Made by a program: the position numbers and the translations under genes | In this document: positions 52,501 through 64,000 of the stretch, piece by piece | How the letters are laid out: the number at the start of each line of letters is the position of its first letter | Numbering within the stretch: the first letter of the stretch is position 1 | Assembly: GCA_034509425.1 (NCBI GenBank) | Contig: JAVTVJ010000011.1 | Location: forward strand, 3,348,001-3,412,000 | Origin: Eopsaltria australis | Lineage: Eukaryota; Chordata; Aves; Passeriformes; Petroicidae | Direction of reading: 5' to 3' | DNA: 64,000 nucleotides | Notes under the pieces: generated by a model | What the model was told of the DNA's origin: nothing | The model's database searches: none | Seen by the model: only the letters and a program-made list of their open reading frames with translations

Positions 52501-55500
52501 CATTTGATACTCCAGGGCAGATGAGACATCTGCACGGGTTGGTAGATGTGATGCAAGATGGAGAAAGCCCACATTCTTTTTGGTGAAGCAACTGGATGCC
52601 AACCAAGATACTACACAAGACCTAAAATAGCATTAGACACTTGCTTTTAGGATACCGAATCCTGGTTTTAGAGAGATTAATTATTTCTAGATGCATCAAT
52701 TATACAGAATATACCTCCATGGACTGGAGTGAACTGAACTCCCACGTTGATGCCTGAGTTTAGATGTTTGCACCTGGTGTAGAATCTCTTCTCCCATCAG
52801 GATTAAGTGGCCTAAATATGGGTATCTAGAACAATCCCGGGTGCCCCACCTGGACTTGTGGCTCCTGCTGCAGGAGAGTGACGCTCCCCCAGCAGTGCCA
52901 TGTTTTCTCTGTCAAACCCATGCAATATTTGCAGACATGCTGAGGTGTCTCAAAGGGTTTTAGGCATCTGTATTTAAGCTGTCCATGTCCTTAAGGTGGC
53001 TAGGAGGATGCTGTCAGTATGATCACTGCCAGGAGCACTCTGATGTCTCTGGGAGGGGAGAGCCAAGGCCTGCACTGATATTATTCACAAAACTTCTGTC
53101 ATGTCTGCTGTGGGTTCACCACGGGCTCACACAGACAGCACTGATTCACTCCATGCTTTCTTTGCACTGTGGTCTGTTTTCCAGCCCAAAAAGCACATTG
53201 GAGGCTGGTGCTGAGAATTTCCATTTTTTATCCTGCAGTTTCCTGACCTGGTGGTTCAATCCAAGCAATACGAACTGTACCCTCTGACACTAACAGCAGC
53301 CTCAGAGATCTCCCAGCACTTCTTTATTAATTAGAACCATGCTGCCAGGTTATTGTATGTTTTTCTGCCAACCTAGTCCTCAGGCAGGATTTGTGAATTT
53401 CATTTCAGTATTCATTGGTTTGAAATTCTTTTTTTGGCACCAGCATAGACTTTGCAGAGTTGCAGGACGTGTACTGAGAGTCTGAATGATTCAGATAAAA
53501 TTCAGCCCTGGAATACACAGGCTTTGTCTGACAGCCTCTTTGGATGAGAACAAACATTAGCCTCTGTGCACCATAGTAAAGGGGTAGGGATAACAGGAGA
53601 AATCTTGACCTGTAGTGGAGCTGTGACAGGAGGACTAAACTAAAGAAATTAATGGGGATCAATCCCAGGCTAAGCAGGAGAGAATGACGGTCTTGACATA
53701 TTTACTTGTTTATGGTGTCTTCTCTGACTTTGCAAAGAGATTCACTGGATGGACATACAGAATTGTCTCTGCATACTCCTGCTGATGAGCACATCTTTCA
53801 ATTGTGAGACAGCAATTCATGTAATTTCCATCTCTTGTTTTACCTCAGTAATCAAGTTTAGGGATAATATACTCCCTTTCAATAAACCTATAATGCCATG
53901 TTGCTGTTTCATGCCACGGGAGGAGTAGTGGGGATAAATGAAACCTCCCTGCCAAGGTGATGAAAAGTTTCCATTGTCAGTTTGACTCAAGCACATGAGT
54001 GATACAGGAGAGCAAAGATGACACCCCAAACTTAAAAAGGTTTGGGCAAACTTGTTATTTGAGAGCACATTACTGTGCTCTCACATCCTCCCCAGTGCCT
54101 GTGTGACATTGCAGAATCTGGTCAGTGAGGACTGAAAATCCCCATCACAAGTGCCTTTGCAATAGGTACCTCTGCAAGTGCATGGCAGGAGGACAAACAG
54201 CTGGGAGGGAATCACATCCATCAGCAATGGACAGGCACCCCAGGCTGCTCACTGCCTCCTGAAACACATGCAGGGGGAAATCACTTTATCAGCAGAGGAG
54301 CTTTACTGTTCAGCTCACATGGCACTACCTCTCACAACATCCTTTAGAAGAGTTGCATTGCAGAAGTCATGACTAAAACCCAAGTAAGACTATTATTCTT
54401 CTAATTGGATTTCATAACTCATGCATGGATAACTGCCTAGGAAAGCATTTACTGCATAACATCCGTAATAGCTATTTCCATTTGAAACAGCTGGAGAGAG
54501 CTCCTTGCAATCTTATCAATACATTTCAGTGTTTGACCAGAAAGAGAAACAACATAAAAACATCCACACAATGGCACAGTTGTTGTGGAGATATGTGAGC
54601 AATAATTTCCCTGCAGACAGGCTTCATGCAGAGCAGTGACACCAGAGCAGGTCACAAACACTCAGATGGGTGTGAGCATCACTCTCTGCCACCCAAGGAT
54701 ACAGGAGCAGAAAGGCAGAGCACCTGCCAGTGACAGCAAGATTGCAGGCAGGAAGGCTGCAGCTGTGGGATAGAGGAGAGGATGAGCAAGGGACACAAAA
54801 CCAGATTTGGAACACCAGATGTAACTGTCCAGGATTGCTACTGCTGTAGCACTGGATTAGCTAGTGCTCTGTGGCACGATATTGTTACTCATGGCATGCG
54901 TTTCACTTGAAGATAATTTCCTACACTGCACAGCTACCCCTCCTCTGAGCTTCTGTCTGTGCTGCAATGCTGCAATTGCAGTCCTTAAAAAGCTTTTAAA
55001 ACAATTGTGGTTTTCACCAATTGGTTTGAAAACGGAGGCCTGGAGCCATGTCCTTGGAGGGAAGGAGGCCAACAAAGTATTTCACTGGTGTGAAATGTAT
55101 AAAGTAGCCCCTCATCTTTTTGGTGGTGCTGGCAGGGAATCATTTTAACCTTGATGTAATAGCTATCCCAAAATATCTTTTCTGAATAGCCTTACAAAAG
55201 CTGCCAGGCAAATCTTTCATAGCTTTAAGCATTACTGGTACTTTCCAGATAACGTAATTCTGCTTTTTCCGGGCCATTCCTCACATACTACAGGCACGCT
55301 GCATGACTGCAGAGGCAGCGGCACAACAAAAGGTTTGCCAAAGCTGACTTCCTCCCTGGCACCAAGTTCCTGGGCCTGCTGGCCTCTCACATTCACAAAA
55401 CACACTGATAAAGTAGGTGAAGCTGAGGAAATAAGCTAAGATTCAGCTGTCCCTCTGATAAAATAAAAAAAGCCAAATCTCTCCCTTCCAAGAGTCAGAC

Positions 55501-56385
55501 TTTGATTTATGTCTCTAATTTGTGATTCTGCAGACTAAAACCAGGAATTCATTTTGATGTCCTAAAGAAATCATGATGCATACATTGCCAACAGTTCCCT
55601 CTTTAGTGAACTAGGAAGGACTTAATGATCACATCTGACTGAAGATGTTTGTTAAACATCCAGACTGCAATCCTTTTAAACTTCTATAGAGCCAAATCAG
55701 CATCTTATTCCTACCTAAGAGATGGACAGCACAGCACGCCTGTGAAGCAGGTGCACAGCAAGATACAGCAGATAAGGTCATACTGAATGCATAGCCCATT
55801 TATAGTTCCAGCCAGCAGTTAAAAAGATGTGATGATAGACATTGGAGCTCATTTGATTTTTTTAAAATAAATATTATTAGTGACTCAGGATTAAATTCTG
55901 CAGTTCTTGCTTGGACAAACCCACTGGGCTTTCAGACGTGGCACACAGCAGCACACAGATGTTGATTAAATCCAAGTGAGTGAGTGGAGGTCTCAAAACT
56001 ATCCCTTTTGCACCCAAACTCATTCTATAAATGGAAAAAAGGGGAGGGAAGAAAAAACTTTTTAAAAAGCACAATGCCAAGTGTACAAGAGCCCTCTTGA
56101 AGGTGAACTTGATTAAAAAAATGAAATATATTTTTTGCAGTCCAAGGCAAAAAAGCCCACTGTCTCCAGTGACATAGAAATTTACCTTATGGTAACCATC
56201 TGACATTTCCACTATGGTTTCAATAATGTCATCAAGAGTCTGAGGACTAATTCAGGCACAGAGCTGCTTGGATTTGCATTAGGTTTTTTGATTTGCACAC
56301 ACAATAGTTAAGGAAGCAGACTTTGTATTTGTATTCTGCATCTGTATAGCGAAGCTCATACAAGTCCAGGTTTGTTAAAGATCAC
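46583..56385. other. Intergenic, no confident gene
   Basis: Nearly 10 kb without a recognisable exon or CR1 copy. An 18-nt tandem duplication lies at 49741-49776 and a short AT repeat at about 49421-49440. Confidence 0.5.
49741..49776. repeat. 18-nt tandem duplication
   Basis: GTTGGACCATACATATCT is followed directly by GTTGGACCATGGATATCT, two mismatches apart. Confidence 0.93.
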
Positions 56386-56475
56386 AGGGATTAATGGTGG
56401 GCTTGGCAGTGCTGGGTTAACAGCTGGACTCGATCTTGGAGGTCCTTTCCAGCCTTAATGATTCGAGGATTCTAA
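56386..56475 (+). mobile_element. CR1 LINE 3' fragment, sense
   Basis: GGCTTGGCAGTGCTGGGTTA, ACAGCTGGACTCGATCTTGG, AGGTCCTTTCCAGCCTTAAT and then GATTCGAGGATTCT: the last 90 nt of a CR1. Confidence 0.9.
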
Positions 56476-56849
56476 GTCAATAAAGACCCTTCCATCTAGT
56501 TTTAAAAAATACTTCTAGTATTAGTCTGTGAAGTCTGATTTCAGAATACCTATTCCTGTTGCAAAACAAATTGCTTGAGCTACTCATTAGTCATTAATTT
56601 GAAATTACTTTAAATGCACTTTTATTTTCCTTCTAGAGAAACACTGCATTTTTCACAAGTGGAAGAGAAGCAAGGACATTCTTCAGTGGGATACCATTAA
56701 TCAGAATCTGCATTCTCATTATTCAGCGATTTAATCAACCCTCACCATGACAAAACCCTCATTGGCTTCAGCAGTTTTACCTGAATAAGAACCTGAAGAA
56801 TTTATTGCTTGGCAAATATTTTTACAACAGGGGATAATCATATATCCCA

Positions 56850-56985
56850 CACACAAAAAAAACCAAACCAAAACACCAAAAAAACCCCAACTTCAAAACA
56901 AAACAAAAAGCAAACAAATAACAACAAAAACAAAAACAAACCCCAACAACAAAAAAACCAAACAGCCCAACAAAACCAAAAAAGT
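56850..56985. repeat. A-rich low-complexity tract
   Basis: An imperfect (AAAC/CAAA)n stretch such as AAACCAAACCAAAACACC. It creates Asn/Gln/Lys-rich open frames on plus that are not genes. Confidence 0.9.
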
Positions 56986-58450
56986 AAGCCAAAGCCTGTA
57001 GCCCTGAGAGTATTCATCCTTGACACAGCCAGCTTCAGTTGGTCCCTTGTTTGTGTATATAGTAACCAGCCCCAAACAGATCGAGTAAGGGCAGCCCCTG
57101 CTGTTAAACTTCCAGTTCAGCATATTAAGACCATCACAATCTTAGCTCTATAAAAAGCCACATGGAATTAGTTCAAGATCTTTCCTTGCCATTAGGAAAA
57201 AATAGCAGACAGCTTTGAATCCTTCTCTAAACAAGTGGCTGAGAAATGGTAGAGGGACCACGGGAGGTAAGATAACACCCCATGGCAAGGCAGGGGGCTC
57301 CTTGGTGAAGAGCCTTGAGAGAGTTCAGATGAAAATTCAGCTTTAGTGACTTCTCTCTGCAGGGAGCAGCAGCTCTCCAAACAGGTGGGATGAATAAGCA
57401 GATGAGAAAGAGGTGACACCAAGAGAAAAATCTGTCCTTATTTAAAACAAAGGAGAATTGTGATTAATGGTGAAATTCAAACTGAAATAATAAGGCAAAC
57501 AGCTTCAGATTTTGAAAAATTGACTACAGAAGACTTTCTCAAAAGTCATTGGTGAAGCTGAAGTGTGTGACTTTATAATTAAACAGGAATTAATCAGTGT
57601 CAAAAATAAAATCCATGGATGAGTTATATTGCCTCTGCTGTCAAGATATGAAAATGAGGGCAAAGGCTCTGATCTGCCCATGACTTCAAATGCACTTTTC
57701 ACATCCAGCAGTGCCAGAGGTTGTGCCTCTCTGTTCCTTCCCTGCCTTCTCTCTGGAGTTGTACCTCTGTAGCCAATCTCTTCGTGCAAGTACATGGCAT
57801 CTACTGATCTTTACCATGATAAGAGACACTTACAGAAGCTGAACAAAAAATTCAACAAGGAAATTACCAGTTAAAAAAACCAACAATCTGTTAATTCTGG
57901 TATTAGAGTGTGTGCTGAAATAATACTCCAAGGCTCTTAACGAAAAGTGAAAGAAGATCCTACTCAGCCCACCAAAAACTTTTGACTCACCTGTCCCCTT
58001 GTTTTTCTTGCAAGACAGGAAGAGCTCTTGGTTCAACAGACAACGTAGATGGACTCCGAAGGTACAGAACACATCTATTATCACATGAATGAGGCTCTTT
58101 AGGCTAATCTAGAGCAACCTAAATTACAGGGGAAAATTACATTATGGGAATAAACACTCAGTTTAGAGTCCTACTCCTCACCATCTTGGCTCTTGCAGTA
58201 AGTCCAAGTGATGCAGCACTGGTTTTCCCAACAGCTTTGCTAATGAGCTGCAGTGCTTGCACTGCCAGGGAAGGACAGAGCAGGCATTAAGCGCACTGTA
58301 CACAGCTAACAGCAGCCAGGAGCTGGTGACAAGGTGGACACAGCCCGGTGTCCCTCTTCTCAGCATAAAATCTTGGAGCACTTCTTCACTCTTCCATGCT
58401 CCTGAACATAAAGATCCCTTATGTGTCAGCACAATTTAAAATAATTACTT
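56986..58450. other. Intergenic, no feature recognised
   Basis: No exon, RNA gene or repeat family is seen. Confidence 0.5.
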
Positions 58451-58630
58451 AGAATCACGGGATGATTTGGGTTGGAAGGGACCCAAAGATCATCTAGTTC
58501 CAATCCTTGTGCCATGGGCAGGGACACCTTTCACTAGACCACATTGCTCAGAGCCCCATCCAACCTGGCCTTGAACACCTCCAGCAGTGTGGCATCCACT
58601 GCTTCTCTGGGCAACTTGTTCCAGGTTACT
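58451..58630 (-). mobile_element. CR1 LINE 3' fragment, antisense
   Basis: AGAATCACGGGATGATTTGG, GTTGGAAGGGACCCAAAGAT, GCCATGGGCAGGGACACCTT and GGCATCCACTGCTTCTCTGG: reverse complement of a CR1 3' end. Confidence 0.95.
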
Positions 58631-58756
58631 TACCAACAACTCAACTTTACTCCCTTCTTTGAGATGTGTGTCATCTCACTGTATGTGCAAATAAGGTTAA
58701 GCCTGATTAACATGAAATATTGAATCAGCTAAAGAAAAAAGTAAAAGTTTTTGTCA

Positions 58757-58805
58757 AGCACTGAAACAGGCTGCCCAGTGAAGTGGTTGAGTCACCATCC
58801 CTAAG
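58757..58805 (+). mobile_element. CR1 LINE remnant, sense
   Basis: CACTGAAACAGGCTGCCCAG, TGAAGTGGTTGAGTCACCAT. A 50-nt remnant. Confidence 0.6.
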
Positions 58806-59251
58806 CAAGGCAAGCAAAAGAAGGCATCTACTCAGGAGAATGGATTTCTTATTCTAAAAACAATGAAAACAGTGTATTTGTCTGAGGTTCATAGTCAGTG
58901 TTACCCTACACCTTTCACTGCCCTTATTCAGGAAGGCCACCAGAAGTAACTTTGGGTATTTGTGACCTTAAGCTAAGAATTCATTCCACAGCCATAATGA
59001 ATTGGAAAAAAAATGCCAAACGCTGAAGATGATAGAATGCTTCGGGTTGGAAGGGATCTTTAAAGGTCATCTAGTGCAATCCCTCCTGCAGTGAGCAGGG
59101 ACATCTTGAACTAGATCAGGTTGCTCAGAGCCGTGTCCAACCTGACCTTGAATGTTTCCAGGGATGGGAATTTGTCCATCCCTCAGCATGTATTGGCACC
59201 ACGGGTTGCCCCAACCTAGGTGGAGCATCTTTCACTTGGTCTTGTTAAACC

Positions 59252-59800
59252 TCAGGAGATTCCCATGGGCCCACTTCCCAAGCTTGTCCAGGTTCTCTGG
59301 ATGGCATCCTGTCCTTGAGGTGTGTGAACAGCACCACTCAGCTTGGTGTCATCTGCAAATTTGCTGAGGGTGCACTCAATCCCTTTGTCTATGTCATTAA
59401 TGAAGCTATTAAATAACACTGGTTTTAACATGGACCTCTGAGCAACTCCACCTGTCACCAATGTCCATCTGGACATTGAACCATTGACCATCACCCTCTG
59501 AATGTGACCATCCAATTCCTTAGCCACAGAACAGTTCACCCATCAAATCCATCTCTCTCCAATTCAGAAAACGTTGTTGTTGGGGACCCTGTCAGAGACT
59601 CTGCCATAGTCCAGAAAAATAACATCTGTAGCCTTTCCCTTATCCACTGATGTAGTTGCTCCATCGTAGAAGGCCACTGTGTTGGTCAGGCAGGGCCTGC
59701 CCTTGGTGAAGCTGTGCTGGCTGTCTCCAATCACCTGCCTGTCCTCCACGTGCTTTAGCAGAGCTTCTAGGAGGATCTGCTCCATGATTTTCCCAGGCAC
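59252..59800 (-). pseudogene. CR1 ORF2 reverse-transcriptase remnant
   Basis: Two minus-strand frames (59800-59564 and 59539-59252) read through the RT domain in order but are separated by a stop and frame loss. FADDTKLSGAV is the conserved RT catalytic segment. It belongs to the CR1 copy, not to a host gene. Confidence 0.88.
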
Positions 59801-60303
59801 AGAGGTGAGGCTGAGAGGCTGGTAGTTCCCAGGGTCCTCCTTTCTACCCTTTTTAAAGATGAGTACTATATTTCCCTTTTTCCAGTCTCATGGAACTTCA
59901 CCTGACTTTTCAAGTATCATGGGGAGTGATTTGGCATCAGCCAATTCCATCAGGACTCTAGGATGCATCTCCTAGGATCCCATAGACTCATGCACAATCA
60001 GATTCCTCACATGATCACGAACCTGATCTTTGCCAACAGTGGGAAGCATGTTGCTCCCTAATTCCTGTCTTGTGGTCCAATCACTCAAGAGGTGTGGGAA
60101 GAGAGGCTGTCAGAGAAGACTGAGGCAGAAACATTGTCGAGTACCTCAGCATTCTCTTCAGCTGTTGTTACCAGTGTGTCAGCCTTGCTTGTCATGACTG
60201 GTATAGTTTCTTTGATCTTCCTCTTCTGACCCATATCTCTCAGGACTGCAAACTCTACCAGCACATGATCACTGCAGCCCAGGCTGCTTCCAATATTGAC
60301 ATC

Positions 60304-60985
60304 TCAGAATAACCCACTTGTGTGGGTGACCATCAACTCCAGTATCGCATTGCCTCTGGTAGGCCTCGCTATTACCTGGGTCAGGAAGTTATCCTGCACA
60401 CATTCCAGGAATCTCTTGGATTGCCTAAAGCCACTGTGCAACTTCCCCAGCAGATTACAGGGTGGTTCAAGTCCCTCACAGGACAAGAGCCTGTGAGCAC
60501 AATGCCTCCTGTAGCTGGAGCAAGAAGGCTTCATCAATAGGCTCCCCTTGATCTGGGGCCTGTAGGCACCAACACAAGTTTCTCTTTACTGCCTTTGTCT
60601 CTGGTTCTTGTCCCAGGCTTTTGACCTGCTTGTGTCTGCTCTTCAGAGATGACTCTCCACATTCAACCCAGCTCTTGCTGTAGAGGGCAGCCCCTTCACC
60701 TCTCCTTTCTCCCCTGTCCCTGCTGAACAGCCTGTAGCTCTTGATAGTCACACTGCAGTCATGGGATTCATCCCACCAAGTTCCAGTAGTGGCAGCTAGG
60801 TCACAGATTTCCAGCAGCACAGTGGCTTCCAACTCCTGTCTGTTTCCCATGCTGCTGGCTTTGGTGTAAAGGCACCTCAGCTGAGCTGTCAGCAGTGTCA
60901 TCTTCCTAGAAAAATATCCCTTAATTCCTGTGAGATATTTCACTGGTGTTTCCCTGTCAGGGATCCTAATCTGGAACAAATTCAC
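60304..60985 (-). pseudogene. CR1 ORF2 endonuclease remnant
   Basis: Minus-strand frames 60985-60476 and 60537-60304 overlap in different phases, showing a frameshift inside the apurinic-endonuclease-like domain. RFLECVQDNFLTQVIARPTR and GNAILELMVTHTS mark the domain's C-terminal part. Confidence 0.88.
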
Positions 60986-61175
60986 CTCAGTTCGTTCAGT
61001 TGTTTATACTTCAGCAGACCATGCCAAGACCATGTTGTAGACCATTTAGCTGCCTGATGACAGATGTCTCCAGCAATAAGAATGAGGAGAATCTCCTCTA
61101 GAAGTATGAGCCTGCCATTTTTCATCAGTCATTCACCAGGTCACCCAGGCCCTCCAGCAAATCCTGCAGGAGCTC

Positions 61176-64000
61176 TAAGATCATGAATGTTTTAATCAAA
61201 GAGTCGAGGCACACACTGAAAATATGAGAGAATGTCTGAATTCCTATAGTGGAAAAAGCAATGTTTCTTTTTCAGTTTTTGTTTGATTGGTTAGTTGGTT
61301 GGTTTGGGTTTTTTCCACTTCCCTATAAAAATGCAACAATCCCTTTGAATTTTTGATTAGTGATGTGGTTTTGCAGATACATAGCTGTGCTATCTAGCTG
61401 TCTCTGGCTCCATGAAGGTATCTTTCCTAGGTGGTACTGAGTTAGAGACTGTGTATTATGTGGTACTTGTCAGCACTGAATTTCATTTATCACATTATCG
61501 CCTCTCATAACATGCCAGAGATCCTTCTGGTACTCTGCAGCTTATTTTTATTTTCACTGTCTTGAATAATTCTACATTATTGTCACCACATTATTTTCCA
61601 CTACCTTTTAGGAATACACTCAGCACCAAAAGTCCTTCTGGGTCATTGGAGTTTTGACCATTTATGGCCTCCTTGCTGTTAAATTATTAAAACAAAATAT
61701 AAAACTCCTTATCCCAACAAAACTCAATTTCTGTAAGGATCTTTTGTGAGTGACCTATGAAAAGCTTGTGGAAAATCATGTATGCTGTAAACCGGAGGAC
61801 CATTCATGACATGCTTGTAGACACTGTCAAAAAACTTAACACACTCCCCCAAACCTATGCAAGCTACACAATTCACATTAAAATGCATACATTCTAAAAA
61901 TATTTGAAGTTTGCTTTACTTCATCACATTTGGCAGCCTGTTGCATTTTGTCTGCCACCAATGACCTAGATGGAAAAATTCCCATGAGTGTTTAGAGAAA
62001 CAGAAGAGCCAACCAAATAATTCAAAGCTTTGTGGAATTGGATGTTGAATCAATAACTGAAAAATGCCCTTTTACACATAGAACTGAGATGCTGTATTGC
62101 CCTCAGCCTGCCCATTCACAGAAGTCTGAAGAAATTTTAATTTCATGGGGCTACCCCTCCAGACAACACTAATTTTCAGTTTTAAACAGGAAATACTTGG
62201 AGATTGAGTATGGAATCAGAAGTATTTGTAGAAAGCACATAGTAAATATGTCAACAAAAGCTACATTTCAGAGTATCAATGTTAATTCTTCCATGAGTTA
62301 TCAACAAGAAATGAAGCCATGCCTGCATGATTCATAAATAAGCTGTAACTCTGTCCCTACAGTTTCCACCCTTGCTACAAGAGCCACAATGCAATTCCTC
62401 TGATTTCATTTAACAAATAAATTGTTTATGCCCAGCTTTAGTCCCATTCCAAAGCTTAGGACAGAACTTTGACAGCAGCACCAGTCTGAGCTGCATTCAC
62501 CCCTGGTGACAAATACAATAAATATGTCAGTGGGAACATGCCTGCTAAAAAGATTGCTTCTTTAAAAAAGCCATGGCAATCATTCCGACAGCAGCCTATC
62601 TTCACTTCCAGTAACAGCTACTGACCGACCTCGGGACCACTCACTTGCACTACTTGAAAAGTCAGGCAGGTCTGTGGCATGCAAAGCCTACAATATCAAC
62701 TTAAGACAGTTAATATCTTAATACTAGTTCCCAAGCATAAATTAAAAAGTATCTTTTAGCTATCAAATTTCAGAGGAAATAAGCTGGTGGGCATTTGAAT
62801 GTGGAGGCAAGTGTTTCCTATCCCTGGAGTGACTCCTAGAGACATGCAACAGCCCAGGCATGGAACAGCTGCCGTGACACAAAAGGTTCATTTTTTAACT
62901 TAGCTGCTCTTCAGGAGACCATTGCCTAAATTGAAAAGCTTTTCACCCCAAAATGAAAGTGCCTATAAATTGAGTTAAAAATCCACATTCCCTCTGCCTC
63001 CCCCATTTCTTTCACCAGCCTTCAGCCATTCATTAATTATCCTGAGGCTATTTTCTAGCTTTATGACTTTCAAAGTAGCTTTAAATTTTTTCTATCTTCT
63101 AATGGGGTTGAATTTCTTTTGGAAGAATATTTGCAGGGAAGAAGGGAGGGCAGAAAGGCTGCAAAGGAATAAATGCATAGAAACCTCTCTAATTCTTGAA
63201 ATGTGTAAGGAACACACATCTGGTTCATCTTCAACATCTATGACATTCGTTTTAAAATAATCAGCTGGAAGATCTTCTGATAAAAGTGTTATTTTCATGA
63301 TTTTCATTTGTTTTTCATCCTCTTGCAGTCGACAGAATGTTTCCTATGGTTATGACCTGCACCACAGATGATGACAAAGTTGTTTTTTCCTTAGGATTGA
63401 CACTTCCCCATACTGTCAGTGACTCAGGGTGGGGAGGGTACCCAGAGCTTCCCCAGCCAGACACTCAGCAGGGCAAGGAAGACCTGACATTTTCCTGGTA
63501 GTGGGAGCTCCATGAACTTTTCCCTGAGCTTGGGCTGCTGCCAAGTGGCCACACTCATTATTTATGTGCTAGTTTGCCCAGAGCAATTGCTTGCTTGGTT
63601 CAGCTCCGCTGACGTAAGGCGAACACAGGGAACGTGTCGTCTGCAAAAGCAGAACGAGTCTGGAGGAGCCGAGAAAGGTTTGTATGCTTGGGACTTCAAA
63701 GTCTAAGAGAGTTTTGATTTTGTACTGCACATGTGGAAGACTTAAGTGTAACATGGTAAGTTCTTCAAGCACTGCCTGGTAATGTTACTCTAAATAACCT
63801 GCAATCCGACTGGCTGGAAGGGAAAGTTATTCTTTTCAGGTGCACGCGCGTATAAAAAACCTCTGGAGCATGCATCCACCCACAGGGAATTTCCCACGCC
63901 CTCTGTCACATCAGGTACCCACACAGCTGCCCAGCTAACCTCTTCTGACATGCCTTTGTGTTCCCTTCTAACTAACAACAAAAATACCTTTGTCTTAATT
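61176..64000. other. Intergenic to window end; one weak candidate exon
   Basis: AT-rich DNA without recognised repeats. A possible minus-strand exon at 63185-63343 is listed separately. No gene can be named. Confidence 0.5.
63185..63343 (-). other. Candidate orphan exon or exon fossil, unknown product
   Basis: A minus-strand frame of exactly 53 codons lies between an AG (63345-63344, CCATAG) and a GT (63184-63183, GAG|GTTTCT). It reads ETFCRLQEDEKQMKIMKITL then LSEDLPADYFKTN and VIDVEDEPDVCSLHISRI. Its mix of charged and hydrophobic residues looks more protein-like than other frames nearby. The acceptor's pyrimidine tract and the donor are both weak. I do not recognise the family. Confidence 0.22.

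Larger units (their letters stand above)
59028..61175 (-). mobile_element. CR1 LINE, long antisense copy (about 2.1 kb) with decayed ORF2
   Basis: The 3' end lies at 59028 (AGAATGCTTCGGGTTGGAAG) and coding sequence runs on the minus strand towards higher coordinates. Broken ORF2 pieces can be read. Endonuclease at about 60985-60304 shows QLRCLYTKASSMGNRQELEA, TWWDESHDCSV and GEPIDEAFLLQLQEA. Reverse transcriptase at about 59800-59260 shows [48 protein letters not shown]. Frames are interrupted and a central part (about 59.9-60.2 kb) is degraded. The catalytic FADD box is present, but the element cannot be active as it stands. The upstream limit near 61.17 kb is uncertain. Confidence 0.92.

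Noticed and set aside
56809..57153. 114-codon plus-strand frame rich in Asn, Gln, Lys and Thr
   Set aside because: It is a translation of the A-rich low-complexity tract.
33000..64000. METTL21C, CCDC168 or TPP2 exons expected from human gene order
   Set aside because: I looked for motifs such as the methyltransferase glycine-rich loop and VVWPG on both strands and found none. Absence by eye is not proof.

Overview
This is vertebrate nuclear DNA, almost certainly from a bird. Genes are split by GT-AG introns, the background is AT-rich with CpG-island promoters, and the dispersed repeats are CR1 LINE fragments, several with the avian 3' end (TTCTATGATTCTGTGATG-like octamers). The exact species cannot be told from the sequence. 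I assembled three protein-coding genes exon by exon. Their reading phases close exactly and they recover full-length proteins: BIVM (minus, 505 aa), POGLUT2/KDELC1 (plus, 501 aa, ending AKDEL) and TEX30 (minus, 229 aa). The block matches the TEX30-POGLUT2-BIVM(-ERCC5) neighbourhood of human 13q33; ERCC5 would lie off the left edge.

Layout. 1-575: BIVM 3' UTR and downstream DNA. 576-12595: BIVM coding exons 10 to 2 on the minus strand. 13430-14250: CpG island carrying BIVM's non-coding first exon(s). 14250-17350: spacer with three CR1 fragments and a small ORF next to good splice signals. 17530-17935: second CpG island with POGLUT2 exon 1. 17721-26892: POGLUT2. 26893-27856: short convergent 3' interval with a compound tetranucleotide microsatellite. 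27857-32831: TEX30, starting in a third CpG island with a CRE/E-box and two CCAAT boxes. 33000-64000: about 31 kb with no confident gene. It holds CR1 copies (the largest about 2.1 kb at 59.0-61.2 kb with decayed endonuclease and reverse-transcriptase frames), simple repeats, AT-rich stretches that could be conserved non-coding elements, and one weak candidate exon near 63.2 kb.

The genes are neighbours, not members of one pathway. POGLUT2 is an ER O-glucosyltransferase acting on EGF repeats. TEX30 is a small alpha/beta-hydrolase-fold protein with an intact Ser/Asp/His set. BIVM has no established function. The most interesting reading in the window is that BIVM's conserved core looks like a papain/C39-type cysteine-peptidase fold (Q213, C218, H330, and an acidic E365 where Asp is usual). 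I know of no description of this; it rests on motif order alone and needs profile and structure checks.
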